This document shows, one piece after another, positions 48,201-60,508 of a stretch of DNA of 64,000 nucleotides (positions are counted from its first letter, which is position 1; each line of letters starts with the position of its first letter). Both the position numbers and the translations under genes were made by a program. The stretch is taken from the NCBI GenBank assembly GCA_907165135.1, contig OU015569.1, positions 9,238,501 through 9,302,500 of the forward strand, given 5' to 3'. The notes beneath the pieces are model-generated. The model ran no database searches. It was not told the DNA's origin and saw only the letters and a list, made by a program, of their open reading frames with translations. Source of the stretch: Oikopleura dioica (taxonomy: Eukaryota; Chordata; Appendicularia; Copelata; Oikopleuridae).

Positions 48201-50756
48201 GTTGCGACGATGGAGCTGCCATCTCTTCAGTGTGTACTATTTGATACGTCAACTTTACAAAATAGATCTATATTTAAATGTAGTCTCTGGAGAGATCGCG
48301 GAATGAGATGCGGACGGAAATAAAACATTATGAGAACGATGTGTACGCTTCCAGATTTGCAACATTTCCATTGATTCAGTAGCCAAGATCAGCATTTTCT
48401 TCTGCTCATCATCATCCCACGGGAGGAGCAGACCTTGGCTGCCAGACCTTCCTGTTTCAAGATTACTCAGAAATCATGAATGAAATCAAAACCGTTGGTA
48501 GTATTGCCAGAAATATCGAAAGAGTAGGTTGGTAACCATCAAATTGACCAAGAGTTGTATGATTTTTATTACGCAAACTCTTCGTTACAAGCCATCACGG
48601 ATCCGAATTAAAACTATTTATTCGGAAACAAGTAGGTCGGGAACTCTCTTTGTGAAAATAACAAATGTTACTTTATTGAATGCGCTTCTTCTTGCGTGAT
48701 TTGAGTAAAAACTCCTTGATCCGCAATATTAGACAGTTTTGGTAACGCTCGTTCTGCACGTGGAGAATCACCTCACAACAGTGGAGATCAAACAATCAAT
48801 TTTATTTTCATTCACTTTCCATTTATTAATATCCTTGTCAAATACACGAAACATTTTAATTCGCCTTTTTCCTCTCCCGCTCTGATCTTTGTGGCTGTTT
48901 CACCTTTTTCCCAATTTAGTCACGGGAATACAAGCCACATGAGCTTGTTGGATTGAGCCCAGGTTTGTTCCAGCGCCGATACCAAACCAAATAACACAGC
49001 TACTTTTTTTCAAAGGAAACCGTAAGCCCGAAATATTTACAGTGCATTCTCCAACACATGAAAAATTTCACTCTGAAAGGAGCGCCCCGCTTTGATAGGT
49101 TGTTTGGACGATGATGTGCTACAAATGAAAAGTTGTGGCAACAAAGTACTCGAATAAATCGCGCGCTTCCGATAAATTTCAAGACGGCGCACCCGAGGGC
49201 GTGCTTCAATACTTCATTTCTGTTTCATCCCAAGAGCTAGAAATAAACATAGCTGCTCGGGTGATCCGATAAACCTGTCGCCTTTCGTCATTCTAAACTT
49301 TCGCGAAATTAATTGCAATACTTTCGAGCAAAACGCCTGTGAAGCGCTTCTTCGCTCGTTTGCGCATAACTAGATAATGGTTTTGAGCAGCGCCTTTTCG
49401 AATGTAAATTTATGAAGAGGGCTGTATGCGATTATGCGATTCTTTATGCCAAAATATTTACAAAAGAATTCGCTCTACGCCTCCTGCTCGTTCTGGCGCA
49501 TTTACATCGAGAGGAATGAGCTTGTTATCGCCCAGCGTTCTGCAGCTGTGAAACAGAACTATTTTTGAAAACGTGAGAATGGCAACGTCGTTTTGAATGA
49601 TAATCAAGGTATTTTAATAAATTCAACCGTACATGCAATAAGTGATGAAGATGTGGTCCGGAAGAAGCCAATTTTCAGGAAGGTGGGCCTGGTTTTTATC
49701 AGTTGTTGGCACTCGGCAGGAGAATATTTACGAAACAACTCGCGCTGAAGACAGTGGAGAAAAGACGCAATGGATGGATATCTACTTTTTGCCAAAAATA
49801 TTTGTAACTTGGAACGGAGATCTCGCGCACCTGTTTGTACATTTTCGAATTGCGTCAATAAAAACATTCTGAAGAGAATCACTGTCACTCAAAGTTATAA
49901 CTTACAACAGAAGGTCGAATATTGCGAATAAGAAGATCGAACTGTAAGCTCGAGTTCTTACGACTTCGGAAGCGTCGCTGATTAGTAGACCCGTCTTAAA
50001 CGTTATCGACTCGGAACACCTGCATTAGTTGACGCATCTAACCAAATTAAACACTGGAATTAAAGGAAATCCCCACTTTATCATATATTGTAGTAGGGCC
50101 CTTGCAGTGTAACGCTGAGCGAGGCGAATTAACGAGACCCAATTTCGATAGAATTTCATTCTTCCTGAAATCAACGTGCACCCGAAACCAACTGTGAGAG
50201 CTGAAAAAGAGTAATCGGCACCCTTGAGAGAAAGCCACGCTCTTTAATCTAATATTAAAAACCGAAATCGCCACGTTTAAAATTTTCTATTGAAGAAGCA
50301 AACAACTCTCCTACAGTTCCCCTTTGAAATCTTGCTAGCTTCTTTTACAAATAAAATGAGACAGTTTTAAAATGATTTATATATAATCTTTGGTGCTCAA
50401 AAATATACTAAATAGAAAATCGACGATGGAGCGGAAAGAGTTTGTCCCAAACTCGTCACTAAACTCTTTTCCGTCACAACAGCTGTTCACGTTTCACGTA
50501 ATGAGTCTAGAGACAATAGACACTTTTCCGCATTTAAGATCTTTTGATGCTGAGCTTCATTTCTATACTAATCATCTAAAGGAAAAGAAGATGAAAGACT
50601 CTGATCAGGAGACGTAGCGTAAGAAAAGTCTGGAGTCGTAGTTATTTTGCACAATAATTTATTTCGTCAAAAGACATTTTCTTTAAAAATAACACAAATA
50701 ACAAGTAGTAGAAGTCAAAGTGAAAATTCTCGGGCAAATGCCACGTTATTCGTCTT
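45212..50756. other. Gene-poor region downstream of the Not-type homeobox
   Basis: About 5.5 kb, AT-rich, with only short unsupported frames. A minus-strand stretch at 48673-48854 looks weakly coding. A GC-rich patch lies at about 46355-46450. No tRNA, CRISPR array or clear repeat seen. Its size is unusual in this dense window and suggests regulatory DNA. Confidence 0.5.
48673..48854 (-). other. Possible small coding remnant
   Basis: Reading from an ATG at 48854, MFRVFDKDINKWKVNENKID stays open and then, in another frame, continues VILHVQNERYQNCLILRIKE and ends with a Lys/Arg cluster at 48673. AATAAA follows. The two halves need a frame change at about 48770. Too short and unmatched to call a gene. 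Confidence 0.2.
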
Positions 50757-51464
50757 TCAAGATTCAGATCTCGTCTTTCCGTCGGTATCACTCTCGCCGC
50801 TGTCTTCGGGGCTCACACTTGGAGAAGCGTTTTTATTCTGCTTTCGGTGCTTGATTCGTCGATTCTGGAACCAGACCTTGACTTGCGTTTCATTAAGTCT
50901 TAGTTCGTTGGCAAGCTTGGAACGCTCAGTGCCGACCAAGTAATTGCATTTTTCGAAGCAACGCTCAAGACGCTCCAGTTGAATTGCAGTGAAGACGGTA
51001 CGATTCCTCTTCGATTTAGGCAGGACCAAGCTCGGCATTACACTGTTTGGCGAGTAGCTCGAAAAGAACGGTCGCATAGAAAGTGGTGGAGGAAGCAGTC
51101 GGGAAGGCAATCCCACAGTCACCGTTGGAAGCATAGCAGGTGGGGTCGGCGAAGTTTGTCGAGGCGATATACTCGGGGACGATGGTTTCGATAAAATCGC
51201 ATCGACGCTGTGCGAAATCTCGGATTTACGCGGTGATAATGGGGCTGAAACAGTAGCGACAGCAGCACTGTAGCTTCCATTTGGGAATGCACCTTGCAAT
51301 TCGTGTTGGTAACCTTCGTTCCTTCGTTGAAGGAGCTTGTTAAGCGAGCGCAGCAATACTAAGTGATGCAAGGTGTTGTTGAAAGGTTGAACAGACTCCA
51401 TTACTCGAGAAAATGCCTCTGTAAAAGGTTTGTTTTGTGTTAATTTGTGAGTATGACTGAGCAT
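50757..51464 (-). CDS. Noto: Not/Noto-class homeobox transcription factor
   Basis: A nuclear DNA-binding regulator; Not genes act in notochord and tail development of chordates. The homeodomain (about 50805-50985) begins [20 protein letters not shown], continues [18 protein letters not shown] and ends with recognition helix [17 protein letters not shown], with Gln at position 50. The VGTER and RRIKxRKQ motifs match the Not/floating-head class better than the related Emx and Vax classes. An upstream [11 protein letters not shown] (about 51210) resembles the Eh1-like repressor motif in Not proteins. There is a Ser/Pro-rich linker and an acidic Ser-rich C-terminus. It reads as one exon, though a CCTTTTACAG just before codon 15 could be a splice or trans-splice acceptor, moving the start to Met-22 at 51401. 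Confidence 0.82.
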   Translation of the reverse strand: MLSHTHKLTQNKPFTEAFSRVMESVQPFNNTLHHLVLLRSLNKLLQRRNEGYQHELQGAFPNGSYSAAVATVSAPLSPRKSEISHSVDAILSKPSSPSISPRQTSPTPPAMLPTVTVGLPSRLLPPPLSMRPFFSSYSPNSVMPSLVLPKSKRNRTVFTAIQLERLERCFEKCNYLVGTERSKLANELRLNETQVKVWFQNRRIKHRKQNKNASPSVSPEDSGESDTDGKTRSES

Positions 51465-54441
51465 GGCTTAGGTGGGTATTTAAAAGACGGACAGTCGGCG
51501 CTATATCGTCGGATGGGGGCGCTAAACGCGCAAGAAATTAGGCAATCGTGCTTATGATTCGCGAACGACTTCTTTAATTCCTTCCCAATATCAAGAAATG
51601 CGATAGGAATAAACACTCAAGACATCAATCAGACGAAATTGATGACGGCAAGATCAAAACAATTTCAAATTGGTTTCTCCAACTCATATCTTCTATTTCC
51701 TATCGTTAGATGCAATTAAGACAAACTCCCATAATCGTCGTCTCATTCCAAGGTAATTTTTTAGGAATGATTTGTTGTTTCTGATGATCCTTCAAATTTT
51801 ATTCTGAAGAGCTTACGCGTTTATCACGAAAACTTGAATATCATTGTTTGAAAAGATTCTCTTCTATGATTTCAACGGTGAAAGTTTCCACCAAAGTCAG
51901 CACAAGTATCATTTCGAATTAGCTTCAAAAGATTTATGAGTTTGAAAGCGGTTAATGAAATTTCTGCGTGTTAATTGTTTCAATTATCGTCATCAAACGA
52001 TAAGTCAAACATGTTCGATTTAGTATCCCTCGATTTCGAATCGGTTAATGTAAGCGCCAAATTCGGAAGAAATTAGCATAAATTCGATATTACATGATTG
52101 GAATCGCCAAATTAAACCAGTGGAATTGAGAATATATCTGGAACGGATTTTTATTGAATTCTGTCAGCCCGACAGATTCGACTGTTAGAGTATTTCCCGA
52201 CGGAATCTAGACGCCGTCGCTGAAGATTTTCCTTCTTGCTTTTCAGTTTTCCTTCTTCCTGGCACTTTCAAGGCGGACAATGTAATGACTCGAGAATCCT
52301 CAAAATCTGCTAGTCACTGAGAAGTCTCTAGAATCTTTAAAGAACACTTTACAGTAACTAGAAATATTTAAAAATCTAATTAGATTGCGAGTTGTCAACT
52401 GAAAGTGTATTTTTGTGATTATCCCATCTAACCTGCCTATAGTGGAAATTAAATTGGGCGATGATCAGTAACAGCTCAGCTCTAAAGCAGGCTCGATAAT
52501 ATCGGGCCGTCTAATGAATTACTTTAACACTGCAAAAAATTGTTTCCTTTTATCCACTAGCCCTAAGTTTGGGCTCATGAAATGATTTCTGTATTTGTCG
52601 GAGATGGCGAACTCGTACGTCAAAACTAGTATTAATACAATTCGAAACCTTCGTTTATGGTCCAAATGCATGGTCCGAGCCACGTGTAAATCGATAGACT
52701 ATTTTTGAAACGGGAAGGAATATCCTGTTAGAGGTGTTTTATCTGTGTCTGTTCAAATAGAAAAGGGCTTCCGATTTCCGCTGGATTTTATGAATGCTTC
52801 TATATGTAAAAGCAGGTGTACTTTTCTCGAGTCGCTAAATCGCAAAGTCTATTATTCAGAAAGCCCATCCTAATTACATAAACGTCTTGAGCGCAGAAAC
52901 AGCAATTTTAAAAATACGAATAAAAGAGAACGAAAATGAAGCTTTTATGTCTACTGGCGTCAATTGGTGTTTGCTCTGGTGGCGTTTGCAATGAGCATAA
53001 CTGCAAATCAGTAAATTGACAGTCAAGGATAAAATAAGAACTTGAATGTAGTGTTTCAATGTAGTGGCCGCTTCGCTGAGTGAAGAAAAACCAAAACTCT
53101 GGTATGCTTGTAAACGACTAATTAATACGCGCTACTGCTGCTCGTCTTACTTCCAGGTCCGGCTAAAACTTTGTTCAACGCCATTTCAGTAGAATTTTTG
53201 TTGAACATTATAAAGGGAGAAAACCTGCTCTTTGCGACCTGCGATTCCCAAGATGGTTGTAGGTATTTCATTGTTGTTGTCAAGACTATAAAAAGAATTT
53301 TCTCAGCTGTCCCATTGTCGGAGCAAGGAAAGATATCAAAGAAGGCATGGGAATTCATTCTTCAGAAATTGATCATTGATGTCTTTAGTCTTCTGACATT
53401 GTTGATTCCCATGGAATGAGAAACGATAATGCAAATAGACGATGCTGTTTATGAGCATTATCCGACTGAAAGTCAACTATGTGATACTCAAGTTAAGGGC
53501 TCGGACTATTAAGCATTCCATTTTTTTGAAACTTAGCCAGCCTTCTTTAAGCTAATAATGTTTCCTCGGGATCGATAAGTTTTCTTGCTCTAGAAAGGGT
53601 TTAATTCGTTTCTTTGAAAACATTAAAGAAATCTAATGGTTTAGATAAATTTTGTTATTATGTGAACACAGATTGCATCCTCCCACAGCTTTCCTTAGCG
53701 TATGTATTCTCATCATCATTGGACTAATTTGGCGGAGGTAATTGAAATATTCTTTTCGAATCGGGGGAGAATTTGGCATGTTAGTTTGAGTAATCGTCTA
53801 TTTGAAAGGATGTGGTCTAGACAAAAAAGCTGAATGAATATGGTTCAAGTATGATCCATTAAAGATTCTTCGGTTTCATTTCCATAGTGGAAACGATTCC
53901 GTCAAAGGCGTTACGGTCGAATCCTTTATGGTCTAGTCGCTACTTTTTTATCGCCAAATCGCCTAACGACTAGACGGAATTTCAAACTTCCATTGGGTCC
54001 GATTCCACCCTCCTTTGCTAGTAAATGTTTAGGAGAAGGAGCTATGAGAACGCATCAAGTGGTGTTGCATCTTCTGTTTGAGTTTTCAAATATCATTTTC
54101 GTCTGCTCGAATATGTTTCAGATTTAAAACTCATTGAAGGTGCTCTTTCGGCATTACTTAATATCGTACCAATTATGGATTTGAAGTCAAAACGCCCCTC
54201 ATTCCGCCGGAGATCGGAGGTACATCCGTCCACATCGAATTTCGCGCTGGGAAGAGTTTTATATTAAATGAAGTCAAGTTATTACTATAAACTTATTAGA
54301 AAGAAAAGAAGAAAAACTCGGAAAAAGACAGCTATACATGATGCCGATTAGCTTTTCTGAAAAAAACCTTGAATTGTTCTAGAAGACGAAAATATACACT
54401 AACGCAAACATTGTTGTTGTTTCTTTGCAGATAAATCAACT
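51465..54441. other. Gene-poor region upstream of the Not-type homeobox
   Basis: About 3 kb, AT-rich, upstream of the homeobox start and so its likely regulatory region. Opposing short frames at 53122-53358 (-) and 53171-53419 (+) lack motifs or splice-consistent partners. No RNA gene or repeat recognised. Confidence 0.5.
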
Positions 54442-55433
54442 ATGCCAAAAAAGCGAGGTAAAGTGGCAGGTTGGGGTTTTAAGCGAAGCAGATGCGTTCG
54501 AAAAGATGTGTCTACGTCAAACTCGGAAACTAAATTGATCAGAGCTATATTTGGAATTTTCAATATATGTGGAAAACTTTAATGACATTCTCATTATTGA
54601 CGTAGTATGTTGCATTGAAGGCTCAAATACTCGCAAAACTCGCTCAAGATAGTCTTCCTCCTATAGATGACCCGCTTATAGACCAAGCAGCGCGAATAAT
54701 AAAGGACCAGAGGTAATTATTCTCAGTCTAGACCAGGGCTACAAATTTTGTTTTTAGCCAGTCCTTGAAGTCTGACCTGGAAGCGGCAATAGACAAGAAG
54801 CTCAAGCAGAAGATAAAATCGCAGCAAGCGGAAATCCAAAATTTGAGACACTGCATAGACCAACTTAAAGCAGACAATCAAGGAGTAGGAAACTATAATC
54901 AAGCTGTACTCTAATTCGATTAAGCTCTACAAAAATGCTGACTCGAAGCTAATGCAACTTGATGATGCCGTCAAAAAGATAACACAGATGGCGGACGAGC
55001 TGAATTATATCAAGACGCAAAGTGTCAAACTCAAGGAAGGAATTTTGAAAGACTGAATTTATTACTTGCTATTTCTTCTTTTGTTGCTCGTTACATTCAC
55101 GAGTCTTACTTCAATCCAGGGGTGGATATTTTGATTTCAAATTTTGAAATTCTTAAAAAGGAAGACTGTAATTTCATCAAACAAAAATTTGAAGAAACGT
55201 CTTTAACGATTTCCAATTCACTTGAAAATTTGGGAGATTTGGTGAATCAGAAAGCGTCAGAAGGAGATGAAGTTGCAGAAGCCGTTGAGAGTCTGAAAGC
55301 GGACATCGAAGCCCATCAGCAAAATATTGAGACCAAATTGGACACAAACCAGCAAGAAATAGATGACCAGATCAACGAGATTCGTAAAGAGATAGGAATG
55401 GGTACAAATTCTTCCTCAATAGTAACGGGATGA
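54442..55433 (+). CDS. Small basic coiled-coil protein, unknown
   Basis: Preceded by TTCTTTGCAG, a good trans-splice acceptor, 11 bases before the ATG. The first exon gives MPKKRGKVAGWGFKRSRCV. After the intron 54508-54605 come YVALKAQILAKLAQDSLPPI, then helical coiled-coil segments (SDLEAAIDKKLKQKIKSQQ, LDDAVKKITQMADELNYIK, EGILKD). The exon then meets TGA at 55054-55056. Splicing a GA-AG intron at 55055-55119 keeps the frame (KDWVDILISNFEILKK) and adds about 104 residues of coiled coil ending SSSIVTG. This is favoured because the second part has no start codon of its own and begins right after a strong acceptor. The full product is about 250 residues. No family recognised; a structural role is all that can be inferred. 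Confidence 0.6.
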
Positions 55434-55782
55434 TAATTTATAAGACTAAATTTTGCTTTACCCAAAATAAGTCAATGCAATCAACAAAGCTGGGAAAGAA
55501 GCTCAAAAGCACGGATCTTGCTGCGTTATTGTGTAACAAATTTATTTCCTTCCACTTGCATTATTTACTCTAATAGACTATTATCACTATATGTCTTGTT
55601 TGTTTCGATTCGAGTTCAGGAGAGCATGTGAGTAGACTAGTTTGGGTCCTAGTCTTGACGTCTGCGGGTAACAAATATTTTGAGTCTCGCGTCTTTTACT
55701 GTGCATGAGATAGCGTGAATGAAAGTTTGCGCGCATTGTGAACGCATATTTAGATAAATTATCTATTTTTGTATTATACAAA
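55434..55782. other. Intergenic, no gene seen
   Basis: About 350 bp between the coiled-coil gene and the UBL7-like gene on the same strand, AT-rich. It presumably holds the 3' UTR and the next promoter. Nothing else seen. Confidence 0.5.
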
Positions 55783-57082
55783 ATGAAAAAATACAGAGTA
55801 AAAATGATCAACGGAGGATCTTTTTCAAACATTGACATAGCACTCGAATTCGAGTGCAATGAAGGTAATTTACGATTGCTTTGCTGGTTGAATACTTCCA
55901 CTAAATAAAATTTAAGCTAATGATCTGGTCGAACAAATAAAAGAAACTTTCGAAGTCCCTCACGAAGCCAATATTAAACTCTGCTACCGCGGAAAGTTTA
56001 TTGAAAAGCTTCCATCGATCAATAATGCTTTAATTCATGCGAGTGTGCTGAATACTTCTACATCTGGGTTCATATTCTCAACCGGGGGAGAGGAGATTCC
56101 GTTTCGGAGTGAGATTCTCGATGCCTTCAATTTTATTCGAGGTAAGCTTAAGAGAACCGCTCGTTTAGTAAATTTCCCATCTAGAAAAACTGTCAGACGA
56201 TCAGTATGCGAAGACTCGGGAGAATATCGCTGATATCATAAAAACGGCGCTCTCAAAACGTTACATGAATCATTCTCAAGTCTGTAAAGCGGACCAGTAT
56301 GGTGCTAGAAGCGCTGCGTCCTATGGTAAATAAGTTGGAGCGATATAAATAATCTGACTTCTCATTAAGAACTCTTTTTGGATTGTCTCAGGATAAAAGT
56401 TTTACGTCGTAGATATGCAATCCAGGAGCTTTTGCTTTCTATATATAATGAAGTTAAAGAACCAATTAGCGAAACAGCAGTGGTTAGAGAAGTGTCAGGT
56501 ATGGTTAGAATATAAAACTGCCTGTTAAACCTAACCCAAAAAATAGATCCGAATTTTGCACAGCCGAGATCGACAGTGCCCCTTATACAGAATCTTCATA
56601 GTTTGTCGAGCAACTCACAAACGCAAGAAGAACAGCCCGTTCCAATTCAAGATCCTCATCGAACTGGAATGATTACTGCACCGATAACGACCGACATGTT
56701 GAGAAATGCTTTACTCGCGACAGAGGAGCACATGCGAGCGGTACAGAATTCCAATATTCTCACAGACTACTAATAGCTTCTTTAGACTGGCCAAACAGTG
56801 GAAAATATGGTTGAATCTACCCCTGAGAATCGAAATATCGAGTCTGCCGCGCAAGAAATCCTAGCCGAGATCGCGGCCTTAGCGACGAATGTGGAAAACG
56901 GTCTAGAAAAATTGAGAGAAATGGGGCTTCTTGATTCCATTGGAGAAGGTGAAAGAAAGAGAAGTAAAATCCTCAATCCTTGATTTTCAGACGCCGCGCG
57001 AAGGATTCTCCAGGACATGGGTGGAAACATCGATGCTACTGTTGAAACTATCATGCGAAACTGGGATTCCCTGCAAAAGTAA
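55783..57082 (+). CDS. Ubl7: UBL7-like protein (ubiquitin-like plus UBA domains)
   Basis: A probable ubiquitin-binding adaptor. Seven short exons join in phase. The N-terminal ubiquitin-like fold reads MKKYRVKMINGGSFSNIDIA, then ANDLVEQIKETFEVPHEANI and KLCYRGKFIEKL. A central helical part and a Pro/Gln-rich linker follow, with RTGMITAPITTDMLRNALLA, a motif reminiscent of UBL7. The C-terminal UBA domain is LEKLREMGLLDSIGED-AARRILQDMGGNIDATVETIM, spliced across the last intron. The exon after 56765 joins at GCG|GTACAG to ACTGGCC, removing the apparent stop near 56771. The stop is at 57080-57082. It converges with HAT1, 190 bp away. Other UBL-UBA shuttle proteins are possible, but the size and the ITxxMLxxAL segment favour UBL7. 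Confidence 0.68.
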
Positions 57083-57272
57083 TAAAACGAAATACTTATA
57101 AAAAAGAAAACAATTATATTTCCGGGCAGTGTAAATGAGCAGATATATTTTGACTTGTTGTAGTTGGTTGGTGAATACATGTATCGTTCATGCGGCCAGT
57201 TTCACTTTCGGCATTCGACACCTATTCAGGCGTTCAAGCACTAGAATTAACTTGGGGACTAATATTTGACAA

Positions 57273-58802
57273 TCACAAAATACCTAGATCATACATGGCA
57301 AATATCGCCTCGAAATCTGTCTGCAGCTTCTGTTTTCTCTCATCGTCAGATATAACTGGTGAGTGGTCCATTGGAACCTTTGAGTCAGGTAAAATGGCAG
57401 CTCTCTTTATTTGCACTTTTTTCTTGAAAGCAGAGTTCAGTCTTGCTTTTATCATCAGTCGGTAACTTGTAATAAGTCCTTCGTTCGACTAAATTGAAGC
57501 ATCGAAGTTTGTCTTTATTATAATTGATCTTACTCGAGGTATCAGGTTGAGAAGTAAAATCTCGAAGCATCGACGAGACTGGCCCTCACACATCTTCCCG
57601 AGTTGCCTCGCAGCTTGAACAAAAGCAGAGCGATGCTTCGTGTAGTACTTTACTTTTGGCCCGCGGAACTCCTCCTGTTCCATCAGAAATTCAACGTCAA
57701 CGAAATCTCGCGTTCGTTGAAAGTCTTCGTTCGGGTCTTCCGCTGTAAGTTCCCAAACGTCATTTCTCTATAAGTAAAATCATTCTCCCGAATATGACCA
57801 GACAACTAACGGTATAAAAACGTCTAATTTGGCGGAGAAGCTCAGCACCTATTCCCTGCCGTTGAAATGGTGGTAGAACCAACATTTGGCTTAAATTGTT
57901 GTAAGTTAAGGTTGTTTCAAGAAAATACTCACGAAATGCGTGGTCGATACAGTCTACTCGTGATCTTGTTCTTCTGGAATGTTATGTACTTGAACACAGT
58001 CGAAAAGCCGGCGGGGGCCCAACGAGGCTCGCCACTTTCTTCATCTTTGAATCGTTCATAACAAATGAAAAACTCCCATTGCTCGTCATCAAGGTCAATA
58101 TAAATTCCACCGTCGACATACCAGAGGACGAATGTCTCCAATCTTTGATACCACTAAATGAAAAATAGAAACACGCTGATGAAATTGCTCTGACCTCTCT
58201 GAATCCAGGGCATTGCGTGTTACAAAAATATATCTCATAATGCCGAGTGCTGCTATCTTGCAAAGTATTGTAGACGACATTGAGCTCATGAAGTTTTCGT
58301 CCAAATGGTTTGAATTTCTTATCTTGACGAATCAGGTCCGCGAAATGCTCAATACTCTGAGCGCCGTTTTCCTGCTATATCGGAGGATAATAACTCATAC
58401 TGCCGCATATAATTACATCCTTGATTTTATTACCCTTTCCTGTAAAATTTCCTGCTTGATGAAAGCTTCCTCTACATTGTCCGGCTCGATTCCATCCAGG
58501 GTCTTTGGAATCGCTTCAGTATACGTTTTTCTGTAGTATTGATTCAATTTGGATGCGGTGAAGAACAGCTCAATCTTCAAATCGCTGTACCCGAAAATCA
58601 GTTCATTCTTGTCCTCTCCAAGTACGTTCACTGCGTAATCTGGCTTAAACGGCTGAAAACTGTAAGAAACCGCGGTCGATAAGTTTCTTACCTTTGCCTT
58701 ATCGATATCGGCTACGGTTCTACAGAGTTTGAACTCGACGACGTCGCAAGCTTTGTGGAGAAATTTGGACGTAACTTCGTCACCTTCCCTTATCGAGTCC
58801 AT
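57273..58802 (-). CDS. Hat1: Histone acetyltransferase 1 (type B)
   Basis: Acetylates newly made histone H4 with its chaperone before nuclear import. The N-terminal domain begins MDSIREGDEVTSKFLHKACD with LIFGYSDLKIELFFTASKL. The central part has QRLETFVLWYVDGGIYIDLD and QWEFFICYERF. The GNAT acetyl-CoA loop is QMLVLPPFQRQGIGAELL (Q/RxxGxG/A type), and the catalytic-region TAEDPNEDFQRTRDFVDVEF corresponds to the conserved AEDP. The C-terminus is YRLMIKARLNSAFKKK followed by helices to the stop at 57273. Introns are about 35-60 nt. The start at 58802 lies only 29 bp after the TRNT1 stop, so the two are probably co-transcribed and HAT1 mRNA would depend on trans-splicing. Confidence 0.88.
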
Positions 58803-58831
58803 TCTAAATAAAATGTAATACTACCAGCGTT

Positions 58832-60508
58832 CTATCTTTTCTTGGGCTTGACATATTTTCTATCAGGAGTCATAATTCCTTCTTCAATTAATTTGACAAG
58901 AATTGCCTCCATTTTATGCAGAAGATCGTCTTTCGTTGGCGCGAAAAGACCGTCTATCCAATTGTTACGAAGCTGAAAATTCATTTAAAACGGAAAGCGC
59001 AGTCCAATCAACCTTTGAATGTATTATCATTAAAAGCGGCCCTTTCTCGATGCCATGTTCGGTCGTAAGGCTAGTTGCTGACGGAATGGGGCAATCTGGG
59101 ATGGTGAAATCTTAATTTATTAAGATAAATACGAGACATTCTTTGTAGTTTTATAGGCCACCTTTGACGGCTTGGACTACACTCGTCGTCTCGTCATTGT
59201 AAATTGCTAACTGAACAGCCCAGTCTTCATCGAAGGATGATATTCTCTTATGAATTTCGGTTTTCGTGAACATATTGAGCCGGAGCTTCGCGCGTAGCTT
59301 CAAATAGAACTCAATTTTGTTCTCTTCGGGAACGCGATGAGAGGCCAGCTTAGTTATCGCCATGGCTGCTCCAAATTCATTTTTCGACCACTTGAGCTTT
59401 TTGTCAATCATCTCAACCATCAGTGGACTGCCGGCCAGGACTGCAACTTTTACCATTGGTGACGCGCTGACGAAAAATATTTATTCGTTTTATTTCTACA
59501 CTTACTGTTCGTGAAGTGACACTGAATCATATCTCGTTAGTTGTTCTTCGGATATCTTCTCAGGAAATCCCATATGCTTTGCCATGTCTTCAAGTGGGTC
59601 CCGAAGTAAGATCAAATGATGGCTATCGATCAAAGTACTTTTTAAATTAAACAGGAACCTTTCCTAGTTCATACATGTATCGGACGAAGAATTTATCGAA
59701 GGGCTGGCTAAGAATTTTGACCATTTCCGACCAAATACGTTCGCCAGATATACCAGCCAAGCCAGCAGCATTTTGCTTGATAGCCAATAAATGCTCTCTA
59801 CAGTGATTGTCAGCCTTCTCTGATATTCTAGAATAGAAGCGGAAATATCGCAGAATTCGCAAATAGTCTTCCTGGATTCGTTCCTCTGGGTGACCGACGA
59901 ATCGAATGTTGCGCGATTTTAAATCCTCTTGTCCATTAAAATAATCAATCACTTCGCCCTCGAAAGTCAGAAACATGCTGTTTATCGTTAAATCTCTGCG
60001 ATTGGCATCGACTCGCCAGTCTGTTGTAAATTCAACTTCAGCGTGCCGTCCGTCCGTTACTTTGTCGATCCGCAGCGTCGTTATCTCATAGTTCACCTCG
60101 TCGATGTGCGCGGTCACCGTTCCGTGTTTAATCCTGCCAAAGAGTGCACACAGCTCAAAAACACCCATTTGATCAAATTCAATGCAAATGCAACCCCTTT
60201 CCCGTTGGCGTTGATCGTATCAATTTTTTCTTTCTCCATCATTTCTAGCATTTCTTCGGGCGTCGCCGTTGTGGCGAGATCGACATCGGACGGGCACTTG
60301 CCGAGCAAGAGATCTCTAGGAGCCCCTGAAGTCAATTTGATCTCTAATAACCCCTGCGATCTAAGTTACCTCCTGCTATTCTCAAATCTTTGCTATGTTC
60401 GTCGAAGATCCTTTTCAGTCTCCACAATGCAGGATTTAATAATTTCTCAAAGTTCACCTCGCCTTTTAATGACATTCTACGGACAGAACTCATCAATCGC
60501 ACGCTCAT
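58832..60508 (-). CDS. Trnt1: tRNA nucleotidyltransferase (CCA-adding enzyme)
   Basis: Adds CCA to tRNA 3' ends in cytosol and mitochondria. Signatures in order are [20 protein letters not shown] with [16 protein letters not shown] (nucleotidyltransferase GG and DxD motifs), then [20 protein letters not shown]. The [20 protein letters not shown] and [20 protein letters not shown] stretches (motif B, RRD) follow, then [20 protein letters not shown] (motif C/D) and [17 protein letters not shown] (motif E). The C-terminal helical part ends [10 protein letters not shown]. In-frame ATGs at 60508 and 60493 precede an Arg/Ser-rich leader ([16 protein letters not shown]) suited to mitochondrial import. 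A later ATG in the leader could give the cytosolic form, by analogy with known TRNT1. An intron at 60134-60201 splices in frame only as GA-AG. First gene of a probable operon with HAT1. Confidence 0.9.

Noticed and set aside
49604-49888. 94-codon minus-strand frame
   Set aside because: No ATG at the start, no domain, AT-driven composition.
53122-53419. Opposing frames upstream of the homeobox gene
   Set aside because: They overlap each other, lack motifs, and neither extends by splicing.
55587-55901. Minus-strand frame over the UBL7 start
   Set aside because: The plus strand encodes a ubiquitin-like fold there with matching splice phases.
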